Source: Kordia sp. SMS9 (GTDB taxonomy: Bacteria > Bacteroidota > Bacteroidia > Flavobacteriales > Flavobacteriaceae). Taken from it: a stretch of 64,000 bases of DNA. The translations under genes and the position numbers were made by a program. Positions 45,872-54,513 of this stretch are shown here, in pieces (position 1 is the stretch's first letter; each line of letters begins with the position of its first letter). Where the stretch lies: contig NZ_CP031153.1 of assembly GCF_003352465.1 (NCBI RefSeq), forward strand, positions 1,788,465 to 1,852,464. The letters are read 5' to 3'. The notes below the pieces were generated by a model. It ran no database searches and was not told the DNA's origin. It was given only the letters and a program-made list of their open reading frames with translations.

Positions 45872-46087
45872 ATGAAAAAGCAAACATTAACATTAAAGTT
45901 AAATTTAAAAAAACAAAGCATCTCTGACTTAAACGCTTTAAGAGGTGGAGGTAAAAATATCACTGATATTGATAGCGAATGGGAAATCTGTTCAGATCCT
46001 AATCCATACCGTACTATTCTTGAAAATGGTACTTGTGCATTTGGTTGTAACACAGCCCAGTTTACTGTAAATGGAGTAACTTGCTAG
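45872..46087 (+). CDS. double-glycine-leader peptide precursor C
   Basis: 71 residues. The leader MKKQTLTLKLNLKKQSISDL reaches LRGGG (Gly 30-32 region). The core has four Cys, Asn- and Thr-rich, ending NGVTC. The ISDL motif replaces ISNL. It is followed by a GATCGTC terminator 26 nt downstream. It shares start, leader layout and Cys-rich core with the other precursors; the core sequence itself is unique. Confidence 0.78.
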   Translation: MKKQTLTLKLNLKKQSISDLNALRGGGKNITDIDSEWEICSDPNPYRTILENGTCAFGCNTAQFTVNGVTC

Positions 46088-46110
46088 TAAAAAGTATAAA
46101 CTTGAACAAA

Positions 46111-46139
46111 AAGGATCGTCCAATTGACGATCTTTTTTT
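46111..46139 (+). terminator. terminator of precursor C
   Basis: GATCGTC (46114-46120) pairs with GACGATC (46126-46132) around a CAATT loop and is followed by seven T. Confidence 0.88.
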
Positions 46140-46222
46140 ATACTGTATTTTTGAAAAGTATATATTTTATTTATGATTCCAATAAATAAAATTCATTAAA
46201 TACAGTGTTTTATTGTGAAATA

Positions 46223-46258
46223 CTTAACAAATTAACATTTTAAGTATGGATATCTTTG
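46223..46258 (+). promoter_or_regulatory. promoter of precursor D
   Basis: CTTAAC (46223-46228), 22 nt, TATCTTTG (46251-46258). It ends 26 nt before ATG 46285. Confidence 0.62.
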
Positions 46259-46284
46259 AAATATATTAACTTAAAAAAATTAGT

Positions 46285-46503
46285 ATGAAAAAGAAAGATT
46301 TAAAATTAACGCTACACAAAATCAATGTGTCTAATCTGTCCAATATCAAAGGAGGCGCAGGTCCAAAAGAAGTATATACATATACTGCGGCTGATTATAT
46401 TTGTTGTGATAGCATTGAACCTACTCATACGCAGTTAACCACATGCTATGCAGGAACAAGTAGAGAAGACTGTACTAGATATGAGCATTGCTACGGAGGT
46501 TGA
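46285..46503 (+). CDS. double-glycine-leader peptide precursor D
   Basis: 72 residues. The leader MKKKDLKLTLHKINVSNLSN ends IKGG (cleavage after about residue 24). The core has five Cys (ICCDS, TTC, DC, HC) and many Thr/Tyr and ends CYGG. VSNL replaces ISNL. It is preceded by a CTTAAC-N22-TATCTTTG promoter and followed by a T-rich hairpin near 46522-46556. Confidence 0.8.
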   Translation: MKKKDLKLTLHKINVSNLSNIKGGAGPKEVYTYTAADYICCDSIEPTHTQLTTCYAGTSREDCTRYEHCYGG

Positions 46504-46521
46504 TATAGTTATCAGTAAATA

Positions 46522-46556
46522 TAAAAGAGTTGCTTTTGATGGTGGCTCTTTTTTTT
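46522..46556 (+). terminator. terminator of precursor D
   Basis: AAAGAG pairs with CTCTTT with additional G-T pairs around a TTTTGATG loop, followed by about eight T. Confidence 0.7.
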
Positions 46557-46660
46557 AGATATGTTTTGCTTATGACCGTCATAAATAATATAAAATATAA
46601 ACTTTCTTTTAATGTGAGTAAATACGGTATATTTATAGAATAAATTAAAAATATACCATC

Positions 46661-46888
46661 ATGAAAAAGCAAAAATTAAAATTAGGATTACAGAAGTCAA
46701 GTATTTCGAATTTACAAAAGTTAAATTCAATAAAAGGAGGAACTGATTCTAACCTAAGCGTAGATATTATATGCGTAGATACAAGTGTGTATTCCGATGT
46801 CGTTAATGAATGTGAAGAAACATACAAGTGTGAAACCAATGGTGGTTACATCTGTGGAGAAACAGCGAGGTTAAATTGTCAAATTTAG
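46661..46888 (+). CDS. double-glycine-leader peptide precursor E
   Basis: 75 residues. The leader MKKQKLKLGLQKSSISNLQK extends with LNSIKGG (cleavage after about residue 27). The first ten residues equal those of precursor A (MKKQKLKLGL). The core has five Cys and Ser/Thr-rich stretches. A TATATTTA box lies at 46628-46635. It is the last gene of the array, facing tsf across a shared terminator. Confidence 0.8.
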   Translation: MKKQKLKLGLQKSSISNLQKLNSIKGGTDSNLSVDIICVDTSVYSDVVNECEETYKCETNGGYICGETARLNCQI

Positions 46889-46943
46889 ACAAATCCAAAA
46901 AGTCTGTGTTAGTTAATAAAAATAGTATAAAACTCTATTAAAC

Positions 46944-46977
46944 AAAAAAGGATCGTCAATTTTGACGATCCTTTTTC
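46944..46977. terminator. bidirectional terminator between precursor E and tsf
   Basis: GGATCGTCAA pairs with TTGACGATCC (46950-46971), flanked by A-tract on the left and T-tract on the right, so it can end transcription from both sides. It carries the same GATCGTC stem core as the terminators of precursor C and the empty cassette 2. Confidence 0.85.
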
Positions 46978-47008
46978 TATACTTATAACTCCGAAGAGTA
47001 TATATTGT

Positions 47009-47974
47009 TTATCCTAAAGATACACGTTTAAAACCTGTTACTTCAACATCTCCGAAAGAAGACACATATTTAGCAACGGTAGACTTCTCATCTTTGATGA
47101 AATCTTGATCTAACAAACACTGCTCTTTGTCTAAAGTGGTATTGTCAGAAATGAATCTTTCCATTTTTCCTGGTAAGATACGATCCCAGATTTTTTCTGG
47201 TTTTCCTTCCGCAGCTAACTGTGCTTTTGCATCTGCTTCCGCTTTTGCTAATACTTCCTCAGTTAATTGAGACATAGAGATGTATTGAGGAACATTTTTC
47301 AATGTTTTTCCTAAACGCTCTAATTCTTCGTTATCTTTTTCAATTGCCGCAATTCTAGCTTCTGTTTCAGAGGCTACATACGCAGGATCAAAATCTTTGT
47401 AAGATAATGTTGTTGCTCCCATAGAAGCTACTTGCATTGCCAAATCTTTTGCCAATACATCAGCGTTATCTACAACTGCAGATAAACCAACAACAGCAGC
47501 AATTTTGTTAATGTGAACATACGAACCAACATACGCAGCTTCGATTTTATCAAAAGCATTAATGTCAATTTTTTCACCAATAACACCTGTTTGCTCCGTT
47601 AACTTTTCAGCAACAGTAATGCCACCAAAATCAGCAGCTAAAAATTCTTCTTTCGAGTTGAAGTTGATTGCTAAATCAGCAAATTCTTTTGCCAAAGCAA
47701 CAAAACTTTCGTTTTTACCAACGAAATCTGTTTCACATCCTAAAACAATTGCAACACCAGCAGTATTGTCTGCATTTACTTTTGCAGCAGCAACACCTTC
47801 TGAAGAATCACGATCTGCTCTTTTCGCAGCAACTTTTTGTCCTTTCTTACGAAGAATATCAATTGCTTTATCGAAGTCACCTTCGGCTTCTACTAATGCT
47901 TTTTTGCAGTCCATCATTCCTGCACCGGTAGCTTTTCTTAATTTACCTACTTCTGCGGCTGTAATTTTTGCCAT
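47009..47974 (-). CDS. tsf: elongation factor Ts
   Basis: 321 residues from ATG 47974 (MAKITAAEVGKLRKATGAGM). It exchanges GDP for GTP on EF-Tu. The N-terminal domain with MMDCKKALVEAEGDFDKAIDILRKKG is followed by the core with VAIVLGCETDFVGKNESF and the C-terminal QDFIKDEKSTVAKYV. The frame extends 11 codons upstream without conservation. It is downstream of rpsB. Confidence 0.97.
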   Translation of the reverse strand: MAKITAAEVGKLRKATGAGMMDCKKALVEAEGDFDKAIDILRKKGQKVAAKRADRDSSEGVAAAKVNADNTAGVAIVLGCETDFVGKNESFVALAKEFADLAINFNSKEEFLAADFGGITVAEKLTEQTGVIGEKIDINAFDKIEAAYVGSYVHINKIAAVVGLSAVVDNADVLAKDLAMQVASMGATTLSYKDFDPAYVASETEARIAAIEKDNEELERLGKTLKNVPQYISMSQLTEEVLAKAEADAKAQLAAEGKPEKIWDRILPGKMERFISDNTTLDKEQCLLDQDFIKDEKSTVAKYVSSFGDVEVTGFKRVSLG

Positions 47975-48080
47975 TTTTATTGCTTGTTTTAATGTTAGTA
48001 CGTTCATTCATCATTTTAAAACAAGTAGTAGTACTACTTATCTCTCTTTGAGGAATGAACGCATCAACGTTAAATAATAA

Positions 48081-48926
48081 TTATTTTGTTTCTTCTTCTT
48101 TTGCTGGAGCTTCTGCAGCTGGAGCTTCCGTAGTCGGAGCTTCCGTTTTTGCTTCTGCAGCTGGCTTTGCTTCTGCTTTTGGAGCAGCAGGAGCGGCAGC
48201 AGCTTCTTTTTCAGCTTTCTTAGCTTCTTTTTCAGCTTTTCTATCAGATAATCCTTCGATTACGGCATCTGTAACGTGCGTTAAGATATTCTCGATTGAT
48301 TTAGAAGCATCATCATTTGCAGGAATTACATAATCTACCTCTCTTGGGTCAGAATTTGTATCAACCATTGCAAAAATTGGAATGTTTAATTTTTGAGCTT
48401 CTTTAATCGCGATGTGTTCACGTTTGATGTCTACTACGAACAATGCACCTGGAAGACGCGTCATATCAGAGATAGAACCTAAGTTTTTCTCTAATTTTGC
48501 TCTTAAACGATCAACTTGTAAACGTTCTTTCTTAGATAAAGTCATGAACGTTCCATCTTTCTTCATTCTATCAATAGACGCCATTTTTTTAACGGCTTTT
48601 CTGATCGTTACAAAGTTCGTTAACATTCCACCTGGCCATCTTTCAGTGATGTAAGGCATGTTAGCGTTCCCTGCTTTTTCAGCAACGATGTCTTTTGCTT
48701 GTTTTTTGGTAGCTACGAATAATATTTTTCTACCTGACGCTGCAATTTTCTTTAAAGCTTCATTTGCTTCTTCGATTTTAGCAGCAGTTTTGTATAAGTT
48801 GATAATGTGGATTCCGTTGCGCTCCATGTAGATATACGGCGCCATGTTTGGATCCCATTTTCTTGTCAAGTGTCCAAAGTGTACACCTGCTTCAAGTAAG
48901 TCTTTTACTTCTATGTTATTTGCCAT
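48081..48926 (-). CDS. rpsB: 30S ribosomal protein S2
   Basis: 281 residues. The S2 core (about 1-230) has [42 protein letters not shown] and the C-terminal [18 protein letters not shown] block (here [14 protein letters not shown]). An Ala/Lys/Glu-rich tail of about 50 residues extends beyond it, common in Bacteroidota. Its order rplM-rpsI-rpsB-tsf is conserved. Confidence 0.97.
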   Translation of the reverse strand: MANNIEVKDLLEAGVHFGHLTRKWDPNMAPYIYMERNGIHIINLYKTAAKIEEANEALKKIAASGRKILFVATKKQAKDIVAEKAGNANMPYITERWPGGMLTNFVTIRKAVKKMASIDRMKKDGTFMTLSKKERLQVDRLRAKLEKNLGSISDMTRLPGALFVVDIKREHIAIKEAQKLNIPIFAMVDTNSDPREVDYVIPANDDASKSIENILTHVTDAVIEGLSDRKAEKEAKKAEKEAAAAPAAPKAEAKPAAEAKTEAPTTEAPAAEAPAKEEETK

Positions 48927-49100
48927 TTTTGTAAATAGTTTACGTTCCGTTGAATTAGCAATAGATAAGTAGCAATTAATTGTAAATCGGTCTTACCTAT
49001 TTAGATGCTAAACTAAATTTCGCGAATGCGAAACAACGACAACATGATTTTAATTTCAATAATAAATGAACAGTACGTTTTTTTGAAAAACGACCAAAAA

Positions 49101-49487
49101 TTAACGTTTCGAGAATTGGAACTTCTTACGAGCTTTCTTCTGTCCAAATTTCTTACGCTCCACCATTCTTGGATCTCTTGTTAATAATCCTTCTGGTTTT
49201 AATGCCAATCTGTTTTCAGCGTCGATCTCACATAAAACTCTTGAGATTGCCAAACGAACAGCTTCAGCTTGTCCTGTAGATCCACCACCATATACGTTTA
49301 CGTTTACGTCATACGTGTCAACAGTTTCTGTTAAAGCAAAAGGTTGCTTTACTTTGTACTGTAATGTTGGAGTTGGGAAATACGTTTCAAATGCTTTTTT
49401 GTTTACTGTAATGTTTCCAGTTCCTGGAGTTACATAAACACGAGCAACAGCGGTCTTTCTACGACCAATTTTGTGAATAACTTCCAT
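49101..49487 (-). CDS. rpsI: 30S ribosomal protein S9
   Basis: 128 residues. It shows [20 protein letters not shown] at the start, [20 protein letters not shown] in the centre, and the basic end [22 protein letters not shown], which reaches the P-site tRNA. It is 1 nt downstream of rplM. Confidence 0.97.
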   Translation of the reverse strand: MEVIHKIGRRKTAVARVYVTPGTGNITVNKKAFETYFPTPTLQYKVKQPFALTETVDTYDVNVNVYGGGSTGQAEAVRLAISRVLCEIDAENRLALKPEGLLTRDPRMVERKKFGQKKARKKFQFSKR

Positions 49488-49488
49488 G

Positions 49489-49944
49489 TTACTTTAAATC
49501 ATTTAAGTTAATAGCAGTTGGTTTCTGAGCTTCTTGTCCGTGCTCTGCTCCAACATACACTTTAAGGTTACGGAATAAAGCGCTACCTAATTTGTTTTTT
49601 GGTAACATTCCTTTCACTGATTTTTCCACTATTTTTGCAGGATCTTTTTCAAAAAGTTCCGTAGCAGTAAGTGATCTTTGACCACCTGGATATCCTGTGT
49701 GACGAATGTAAGATTTGTCCGTCCACTTGTTTCCAGTTAAGTTGATTTTTTCTGCATTGATAATAATTACATTATCTCCGCAATCAGCATGTGGTGTAAA
49801 GCTAGGCTTGTACTTACCTCTAAGTATTTTTGCTACCTTAGAAGCCATACGCCCTAGCGTCTGTCCTTCAGCATCAACTAAAACCCACTGCTTATCTGCA
49901 GTAGCCTTGTTGGCTGAAATTGTTTTGTAGCTTAATGTATCCAC
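49489..49944 (-). CDS. rplM: 50S ribosomal protein L13
   Basis: 151 residues. Typical blocks are [20 protein letters not shown], the [22 protein letters not shown] block, [12 protein letters not shown] and [18 protein letters not shown]. It is the first gene of the rplM-rpsI unit, preceded by a clear promoter. Confidence 0.97.
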   Translation of the reverse strand: MDTLSYKTISANKATADKQWVLVDAEGQTLGRMASKVAKILRGKYKPSFTPHADCGDNVIIINAEKINLTGNKWTDKSYIRHTGYPGGQRSLTATELFEKDPAKIVEKSVKGMLPKNKLGSALFRNLKVYVGAEHGQEAQKPTAINLNDLK

Positions 49945-49992
49945 ACTAATTTTTTTATTAATTAAACATTCCTATCTCTTTAAAAGAGTCCG

Positions 49993-50022
49993 CAAAGGTA
50001 AGATTTATTCTGTAGATAACAA
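49993..50022 (-). promoter_or_regulatory. promoter of rplM-rpsI
   Basis: On the minus strand TTG (50022-50020), 19 nt, TACCTTTG (50000-49993), a full match to the flavobacterial consensus. The leader to ATG 49944 is about 40 nt and AT-rich. Confidence 0.75.
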
Positions 50023-50186
50023 ATACATTGCAAAGAATACTGAAAATTGTTGAATGTATTGGTTTTCATCTATTTAATTTTTGTTTTTAAATAGACAAAC
50101 ACTGATTTTATATTGTTCGTTTTTACAAAATGGACGACACGAATTTTTAACAGCTAAAAAAATATCCAAAAATATATTTTAAAAAG

Positions 50187-50194
50187 TATATTTG
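50187..50194 (+). promoter_or_regulatory. -7 box TATATTTG before the SGNH gene at 50210
   Basis: TATATTTG overlaps the alternative TTG start at 50192, so translation must begin at ATG 50210. Confidence 0.5.
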
Positions 50195-50209
50195 ATAAAA
50201 TTCTATGCA

Positions 50210-51211
50210 ATGAAATTTTTGCCAAAAATAAAGAAGTTTGCCTTCAATGCTACTATTATTATGGTAACAAGCTTTTTATTGTTTGAAGTGTTGTATCGCT
50301 TTTCCGTGATCGATTTTTACAAAGCAGAAACCGCACATTTGAATAGTGAAGCAGATTTAGAACATACTTCCGTAGATTTTTTAGTGTTTGGCGATTCGTT
50401 TTCAGCCACAGCGAAAGAAATCAATTACATAGACAAATTGCGTGAGAACAATCCAGAAACGTCTTTTGTCAATGTAAGCGTTCCCGGAATCGGAATTCGA
50501 CAAGTAAATACGTTTGCTAGTTCAAAAATTAAAAAACACAATCCGAAAGCCATTATTTATCAAATTTATGTGGGGAACGATTTAACCGATGTAGATCATT
50601 TGTGGAGTTGGAAAAAGTTTTCTATTGCTAGAAATGTCTATTGGGGAATTTCTGATTATTTTTTGAGTCTCTCGTATTTGAACCACAAACTGTCAGTGTT
50701 TCGTCCGCGCGTGAATAGTAGAACATACACGATGGCAACAGACGTTTTTAAACCTGAGTATTACGATCAGCGAACCATACGTTTTTTAAATTTTGATACT
50801 GCTTATTTTAATAATACGTTGATGCTGAAAACACCTTTTGCGTCACGATATGATGCTTGGTTAGACGAAATGAACACTTTTTTAGAAACTGTTCCTGAGG
50901 ATATTCCTGTGCATCTTTTGTGGATTCCGCATTGCTCGCAGATCAATTCTTATTATATGAACAATTTGAATGCATTAGGTGCCACGTTTGAAGATGCACA
51001 AACGATACAAGCATCAAATTATCCTTTCTTGGCAAAAGCGCAGCAAGATTTACAAGCATATCAAAATGTAAAACATATCAATCCGTTATCGGTGTTTCAA
51101 GTAAATGATACCAGCGAGCAACGATTATACTTTGCCAACGATCCACATATTAATAATAATGGTAATGTGGTATTGAGTGATTTTTTACAGTCGGAACTAC
51201 GATTTGAGTAA
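50210..51211 (+). CDS. membrane-anchored SGNH/GDSL-like hydrolase
   Basis: 333 residues from ATG 50210. One N-terminal helix (about 9-30) anchors the protein. The SGNH blocks appear in order: FLVFGDSFSATAKE (catalytic Ser), NVSVPGIGIRQ (Gly), IYQIYVGNDL (Asn) and FANDPHINNNGN (Asp/His). Such proteins remove or transfer acyl groups on glycans (AlgX/AlgJ-like) or hydrolyse esters. It is separated from the minus-strand envelope genes by a dispersed repeat. Confidence 0.75.
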   Translation: MKFLPKIKKFAFNATIIMVTSFLLFEVLYRFSVIDFYKAETAHLNSEADLEHTSVDFLVFGDSFSATAKEINYIDKLRENNPETSFVNVSVPGIGIRQVNTFASSKIKKHNPKAIIYQIYVGNDLTDVDHLWSWKKFSIARNVYWGISDYFLSLSYLNHKLSVFRPRVNSRTYTMATDVFKPEYYDQRTIRFLNFDTAYFNNTLMLKTPFASRYDAWLDEMNTFLETVPEDIPVHLLWIPHCSQINSYYMNNLNALGATFEDAQTIQASNYPFLAKAQQDLQAYQNVKHINPLSVFQVNDTSEQRLYFANDPHINNNGNVVLSDFLQSELRFE

Positions 51212-51231
51212 TGATAAAAAGGAATTCAAGC

Positions 51232-51343
51232 CGTCACTTCGAGTGGCGAATCTGTGATTCGTTGTATCGAGAAGACTTTGCAATTCAGAGCGAATCTCGA
51301 TACAATTTTCTTCATTTTATTACGAAAATCACTCGATCAGACG
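51232..51343. repeat. dispersed intergenic inverted repeat (TCGAG type), complete copy
   Basis: Ends CGTC-acttCGAGTG (51232-51245) and CACTCGatca-GACG (to 51343) are inverse copies. An inner TTGTATCGAGA/TCTCGATACAA pair is also inverted. It has the same design as 4901-4997. It lies between two convergent genes. Confidence 0.6.
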
Positions 51344-51370
51344 ATTGTAAAATCAACAATCGTCAATCCA

Positions 51371-52195
51371 TTACTCCTTCTCTTCCGCAGCATTTTCAAT
51401 AGCTTCCTTTTTTGCCAATAAATTCTTTTGGTAGCGACCTTGTACAATGTCAATAATCACCAAGGTAATGATGACGAAGTAGAAAGTTGCTTTGCTCATT
51501 TGTTCTACATCGCTTCCAAAGAATTTCAGTTTCGCTAAATGCCCACCTTCTGATAATAGCATGATTCCCACAATGAATAAAATGAAAAGTCCGAGCACTT
51601 CATACATTTTGTTTTTCTGCAAGAAGTCCGATACTTTATCTGCCATTAAAATCATTAACAATCCGCCCAAAATAATAGCAATCGTCATTAAAATTAACTG
51701 CGGCGTTGCGTCCATATCACTTGTCAACGCCATGGCGCTTAAAATAGAATCGAACGAAAACACTAAATTCATCACCACAATCCAAACAATGACGCTTTTT
51801 ACAGATTTTTTACTTTTCCCACCTTCTGCCTGTTCGTGTTCTTTCATCAACATCATGTGCCAAATTTCTTTAACAGCTGTGTAAATGATGAAAATTCCAC
51901 CTGCTAAGACAATCAAACTGTGTCCGTTCAAATCAAATTCAACAACGGTGTTGCTATGCATCGACAGGAAAGGATTTTGAAAGTATTTAATCAATTCCAG
52001 CAGCACAAATAGCAAGACAATACGTAAAATAATTGCCAAACCAACGCCCATTTTTCGAACGTAGGATTGTTTGTCTTTTGGTGCTTTTTGCGATTCTAAA
52101 GAAATGTATAATAAATTGTCAAATCCTAAAACGGCTTGCAATAATACAAGCATGAATAAAGTGACAAGACTGTCTAAGGTTAAAAGTTGTTCCAT
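51371..52195 (-). CDS. TerC family integral membrane protein
   Basis: 274 residues with about seven helices. GFDNLLYISLES and MNLVFSFDSILSAMAL are the paired Asp motifs of TerC proteins, which are linked to metal export, including Mn2+ efflux, in many bacteria. It ends in an acidic/Lys tail. It is the last gene of a seven-gene minus-strand run (58644 down to 51371), 14 nt after an SGNH gene; this may be coincidental read-through. Confidence 0.85.
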   Translation of the reverse strand: MEQLLTLDSLVTLFMLVLLQAVLGFDNLLYISLESQKAPKDKQSYVRKMGVGLAIILRIVLLFVLLELIKYFQNPFLSMHSNTVVEFDLNGHSLIVLAGGIFIIYTAVKEIWHMMLMKEHEQAEGGKSKKSVKSVIVWIVVMNLVFSFDSILSAMALTSDMDATPQLILMTIAIILGGLLMILMADKVSDFLQKNKMYEVLGLFILFIVGIMLLSEGGHLAKLKFFGSDVEQMSKATFYFVIITLVIIDIVQGRYQKNLLAKKEAIENAAEEKE

Positions 52196-52209
52196 GGTTT
52201 ATGAGGTAA

Positions 52210-53409
52210 TTATTGAGTGACTTTTGTTAGTTGTTGGGTTTCTAATATTGTTACACTGTCTTGTGTTTTGGGTACAAATTCCGATTGTATATTCTTAAAT
52301 ATTTCTTCCGCTACCAATTGATTGCCGTATTCGCCCGTGTGGCAAAAATCGAAATAAATAGCTTTGTTCGTAGTGTCAAAAACATTACTTATATCTACAA
52401 ATGTTGCATCGGTAATCATCAACGAATCTGTACGCACATTTTCATACGATAATCGGTACAAGTTTTCATAATGATACTGATCTTTGTGGTATACTTCTTC
52501 AATTTCTGTCAAATTCTTTTTAGAATATATATTTGGTTGCATGAAGTTGAAGACTTTAAAACCGTAGGCAGCTTCTAAACTTTTAGAAACTTTTACCAAG
52601 CCAATATAATTTTTGGCAATAGCTTCCGATAAAGCATCCGAACGCGCACTCATTTGTGCATATATAGATCCTGAAAATAGTTTGCGTTGTATTGTGGTTA
52701 TTAACCTGTAAAGATTGCTAGAAGTTAGGAACAGTCTAATGCGTTTTTTATAACTGTGTGCCAACTTAAATTCTCTTTTTCTGTTGTAGGCATTGGTGGG
52801 CGCGCCTGCTTCATTATTTTGATGTCCTGAAATTACTTCGTTGACACCATCGTAAAAAATGACAATATCTGGAATGTTATTTTTAATAAGTTCTCGCTGT
52901 AGCTGAATGTTCTCTGTAGCACGCGTGTATCCGTGACAGCCAAAATTGGTGACTTCCACATTCTGATTGGGAAATGTTTTGTGAATTATTTTCGATAATT
53001 CTGATGGAATTGTGTATTCGTCTCGCGCGCCCGAACTGTACATGGTAGAACCTCCAAAACAGAATACTTTGATTGCTGTGGCAGAATCTTTCAAACTGGG
53101 ATTGGCAGTTTTTCGGAGTCCGTTTTCGTAAATTGTATTGTGTTTGCCTTGCATCGGCTTAAAACGATAATGCAAATATGGTTCCCACGCCATGTCTTGT
53201 TCACGCAATTCGCGATGTATGATTTTTATATCTTCATCGGTCAAGCCAGAACCTTCATAAATACCCGAAGCAATAATACGTTCAGTATTTCCATCAATGC
53301 CACTATCATCATAATAATCATAAAAAATACCCAATGCAATTTCCAACAGGAAAAGAATAATTAGGACATTTCTGAAAATAATGAGGGCGAATTTTAGTTT
53401 AGACTTCAC
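52210..53409 (-). CDS. SGNH/GDSL hydrolase with N-terminal anchor
   Basis: 399 residues. A helix (about 7-27, LIIFRNVLIILFLLEIALGIF) anchors it. VFCFGGSTMYSSGARDEY has GGST in place of GDS, as in many SGNH lipases of glycan loci. VTNFGCHGY (Gly block), VIFYDGVNEV (Asn block) and FDFCHTGEYGN (His block) follow. Catalysis is plausible. It is 12 nt after an acyltransferase-3 gene and probably works with it. Confidence 0.78.
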   Translation of the reverse strand: MKSKLKFALIIFRNVLIILFLLEIALGIFYDYYDDSGIDGNTERIIASGIYEGSGLTDEDIKIIHRELREQDMAWEPYLHYRFKPMQGKHNTIYENGLRKTANPSLKDSATAIKVFCFGGSTMYSSGARDEYTIPSELSKIIHKTFPNQNVEVTNFGCHGYTRATENIQLQRELIKNNIPDIVIFYDGVNEVISGHQNNEAGAPTNAYNRKREFKLAHSYKKRIRLFLTSSNLYRLITTIQRKLFSGSIYAQMSARSDALSEAIAKNYIGLVKVSKSLEAAYGFKVFNFMQPNIYSKKNLTEIEEVYHKDQYHYENLYRLSYENVRTDSLMITDATFVDISNVFDTTNKAIYFDFCHTGEYGNQLVAEEIFKNIQSEFVPKTQDSVTILETQQLTKVTQ

Positions 53410-53421
53410 AGGTTGAATGGT

Positions 53422-54399
53422 TTATAGAATGTATTTGAGTTTTTTATTTAGCTGTATCAAAAAATAACTAGCAACAATAGATAATATAATTGCTGTCAAA
53501 GTTAAGGATATGGATTCTAAAGTAACAAAATATCGAATGATAAAAACAATCAGTGGATGTACCAAATAGATAGCGATAGAATACAAAGATAACAACTTGC
53601 TATCCAATCTGGAAGTCACACTAAACGAAAATGTAGAAAGTAATAATACTGGCGCTGCAATAAAACAAGAAAGACAGATGATGCTTAGGGATCGATCTAT
53701 GTTATAATAATAATGGAACAAACTTTCTATGGTGAGTAATACCAAGCTGAGTATCAATAATCCGATGACATGCTTTCTGTGTAGCTGTTTATGAAAATTG
53801 GAACGTCTGATCATATATCCCAAGGCTAAAAATGGCAAATCGAATAATAAGAAATTACGATGTGTAGGCGTAAAGTTTACCAATTTGACAAGTATTTCGG
53901 GCTCTGTAACGAGTTTTAAATCACCTAGCATCTGAATAAAATATCCGATACAGTACAATATAATAGCGCCTATGAGTAAGGTTTTATTAGAGAGTTTTCG
54001 AACAGCGTACAACAACAATCCACCTACTAGCAATGAAGCCACATACCATAAATGATTGAATCCAATAACAATATTTAATAAAAGTTTGAAAGGGTTATTG
54101 TAATTAGGAGTCACCCAAAAGTAGCTAAAAACCAGCATCCATACAACATACAAAATAGCGACGCGCTTGGCCCAAAACGTAACATGACCTTTCTGAAACA
54201 CCGTGTATAAAAAGAATCCACTAACACAGAAAAAAAATGGAATTACAGGTCGAAAGATGCCTTTAAAAAATAAATAATTTACAAATTTATTATGGTCGTA
54301 TAAAAAATTGCAATGAAAGGCAACCACCAACAGTGAAGCGATCACCTTTAAAATGTCTATTAATATATTTCGGGAGTTTGATTGCAATACGATGTCCAC
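53422..54399 (-). CDS. acyltransferase family 3 membrane protein, copy 1
   Basis: 325 residues with about ten helices. RNILIDILKVIASLLVVAFHC carries the conserved RxxxxDxxKxxAxxxVxxxH start, and PFFFCVSGFFLY the (F/Y)FxxSG motif. FNHLWYVASLL is also typical. It transfers acyl groups from the cytosol to surface molecules. It ends KKLKYIL, like the neighbouring copy, so the two arose by tandem duplication. It is 114 nt downstream of copy 2. Confidence 0.88.
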   Translation of the reverse strand: MDIVLQSNSRNILIDILKVIASLLVVAFHCNFLYDHNKFVNYLFFKGIFRPVIPFFFCVSGFFLYTVFQKGHVTFWAKRVAILYVVWMLVFSYFWVTPNYNNPFKLLLNIVIGFNHLWYVASLLVGGLLLYAVRKLSNKTLLIGAIILYCIGYFIQMLGDLKLVTEPEILVKLVNFTPTHRNFLLFDLPFLALGYMIRRSNFHKQLHRKHVIGLLILSLVLLTIESLFHYYYNIDRSLSIICLSCFIAAPVLLLSTFSFSVTSRLDSKLLSLYSIAIYLVHPLIVFIIRYFVTLESISLTLTAIILSIVASYFLIQLNKKLKYIL

Positions 54400-54513
54400 T
54401 TTTATAAGTGCTTAAATATATAATTTTTCTCCTTAACAATACTTTCTTCTACAAAAGTTCAAAAGAAAGTTCAGTGTTTTATATTTCTTATGGATTCATC
54501 GTTTAAAAATGGT

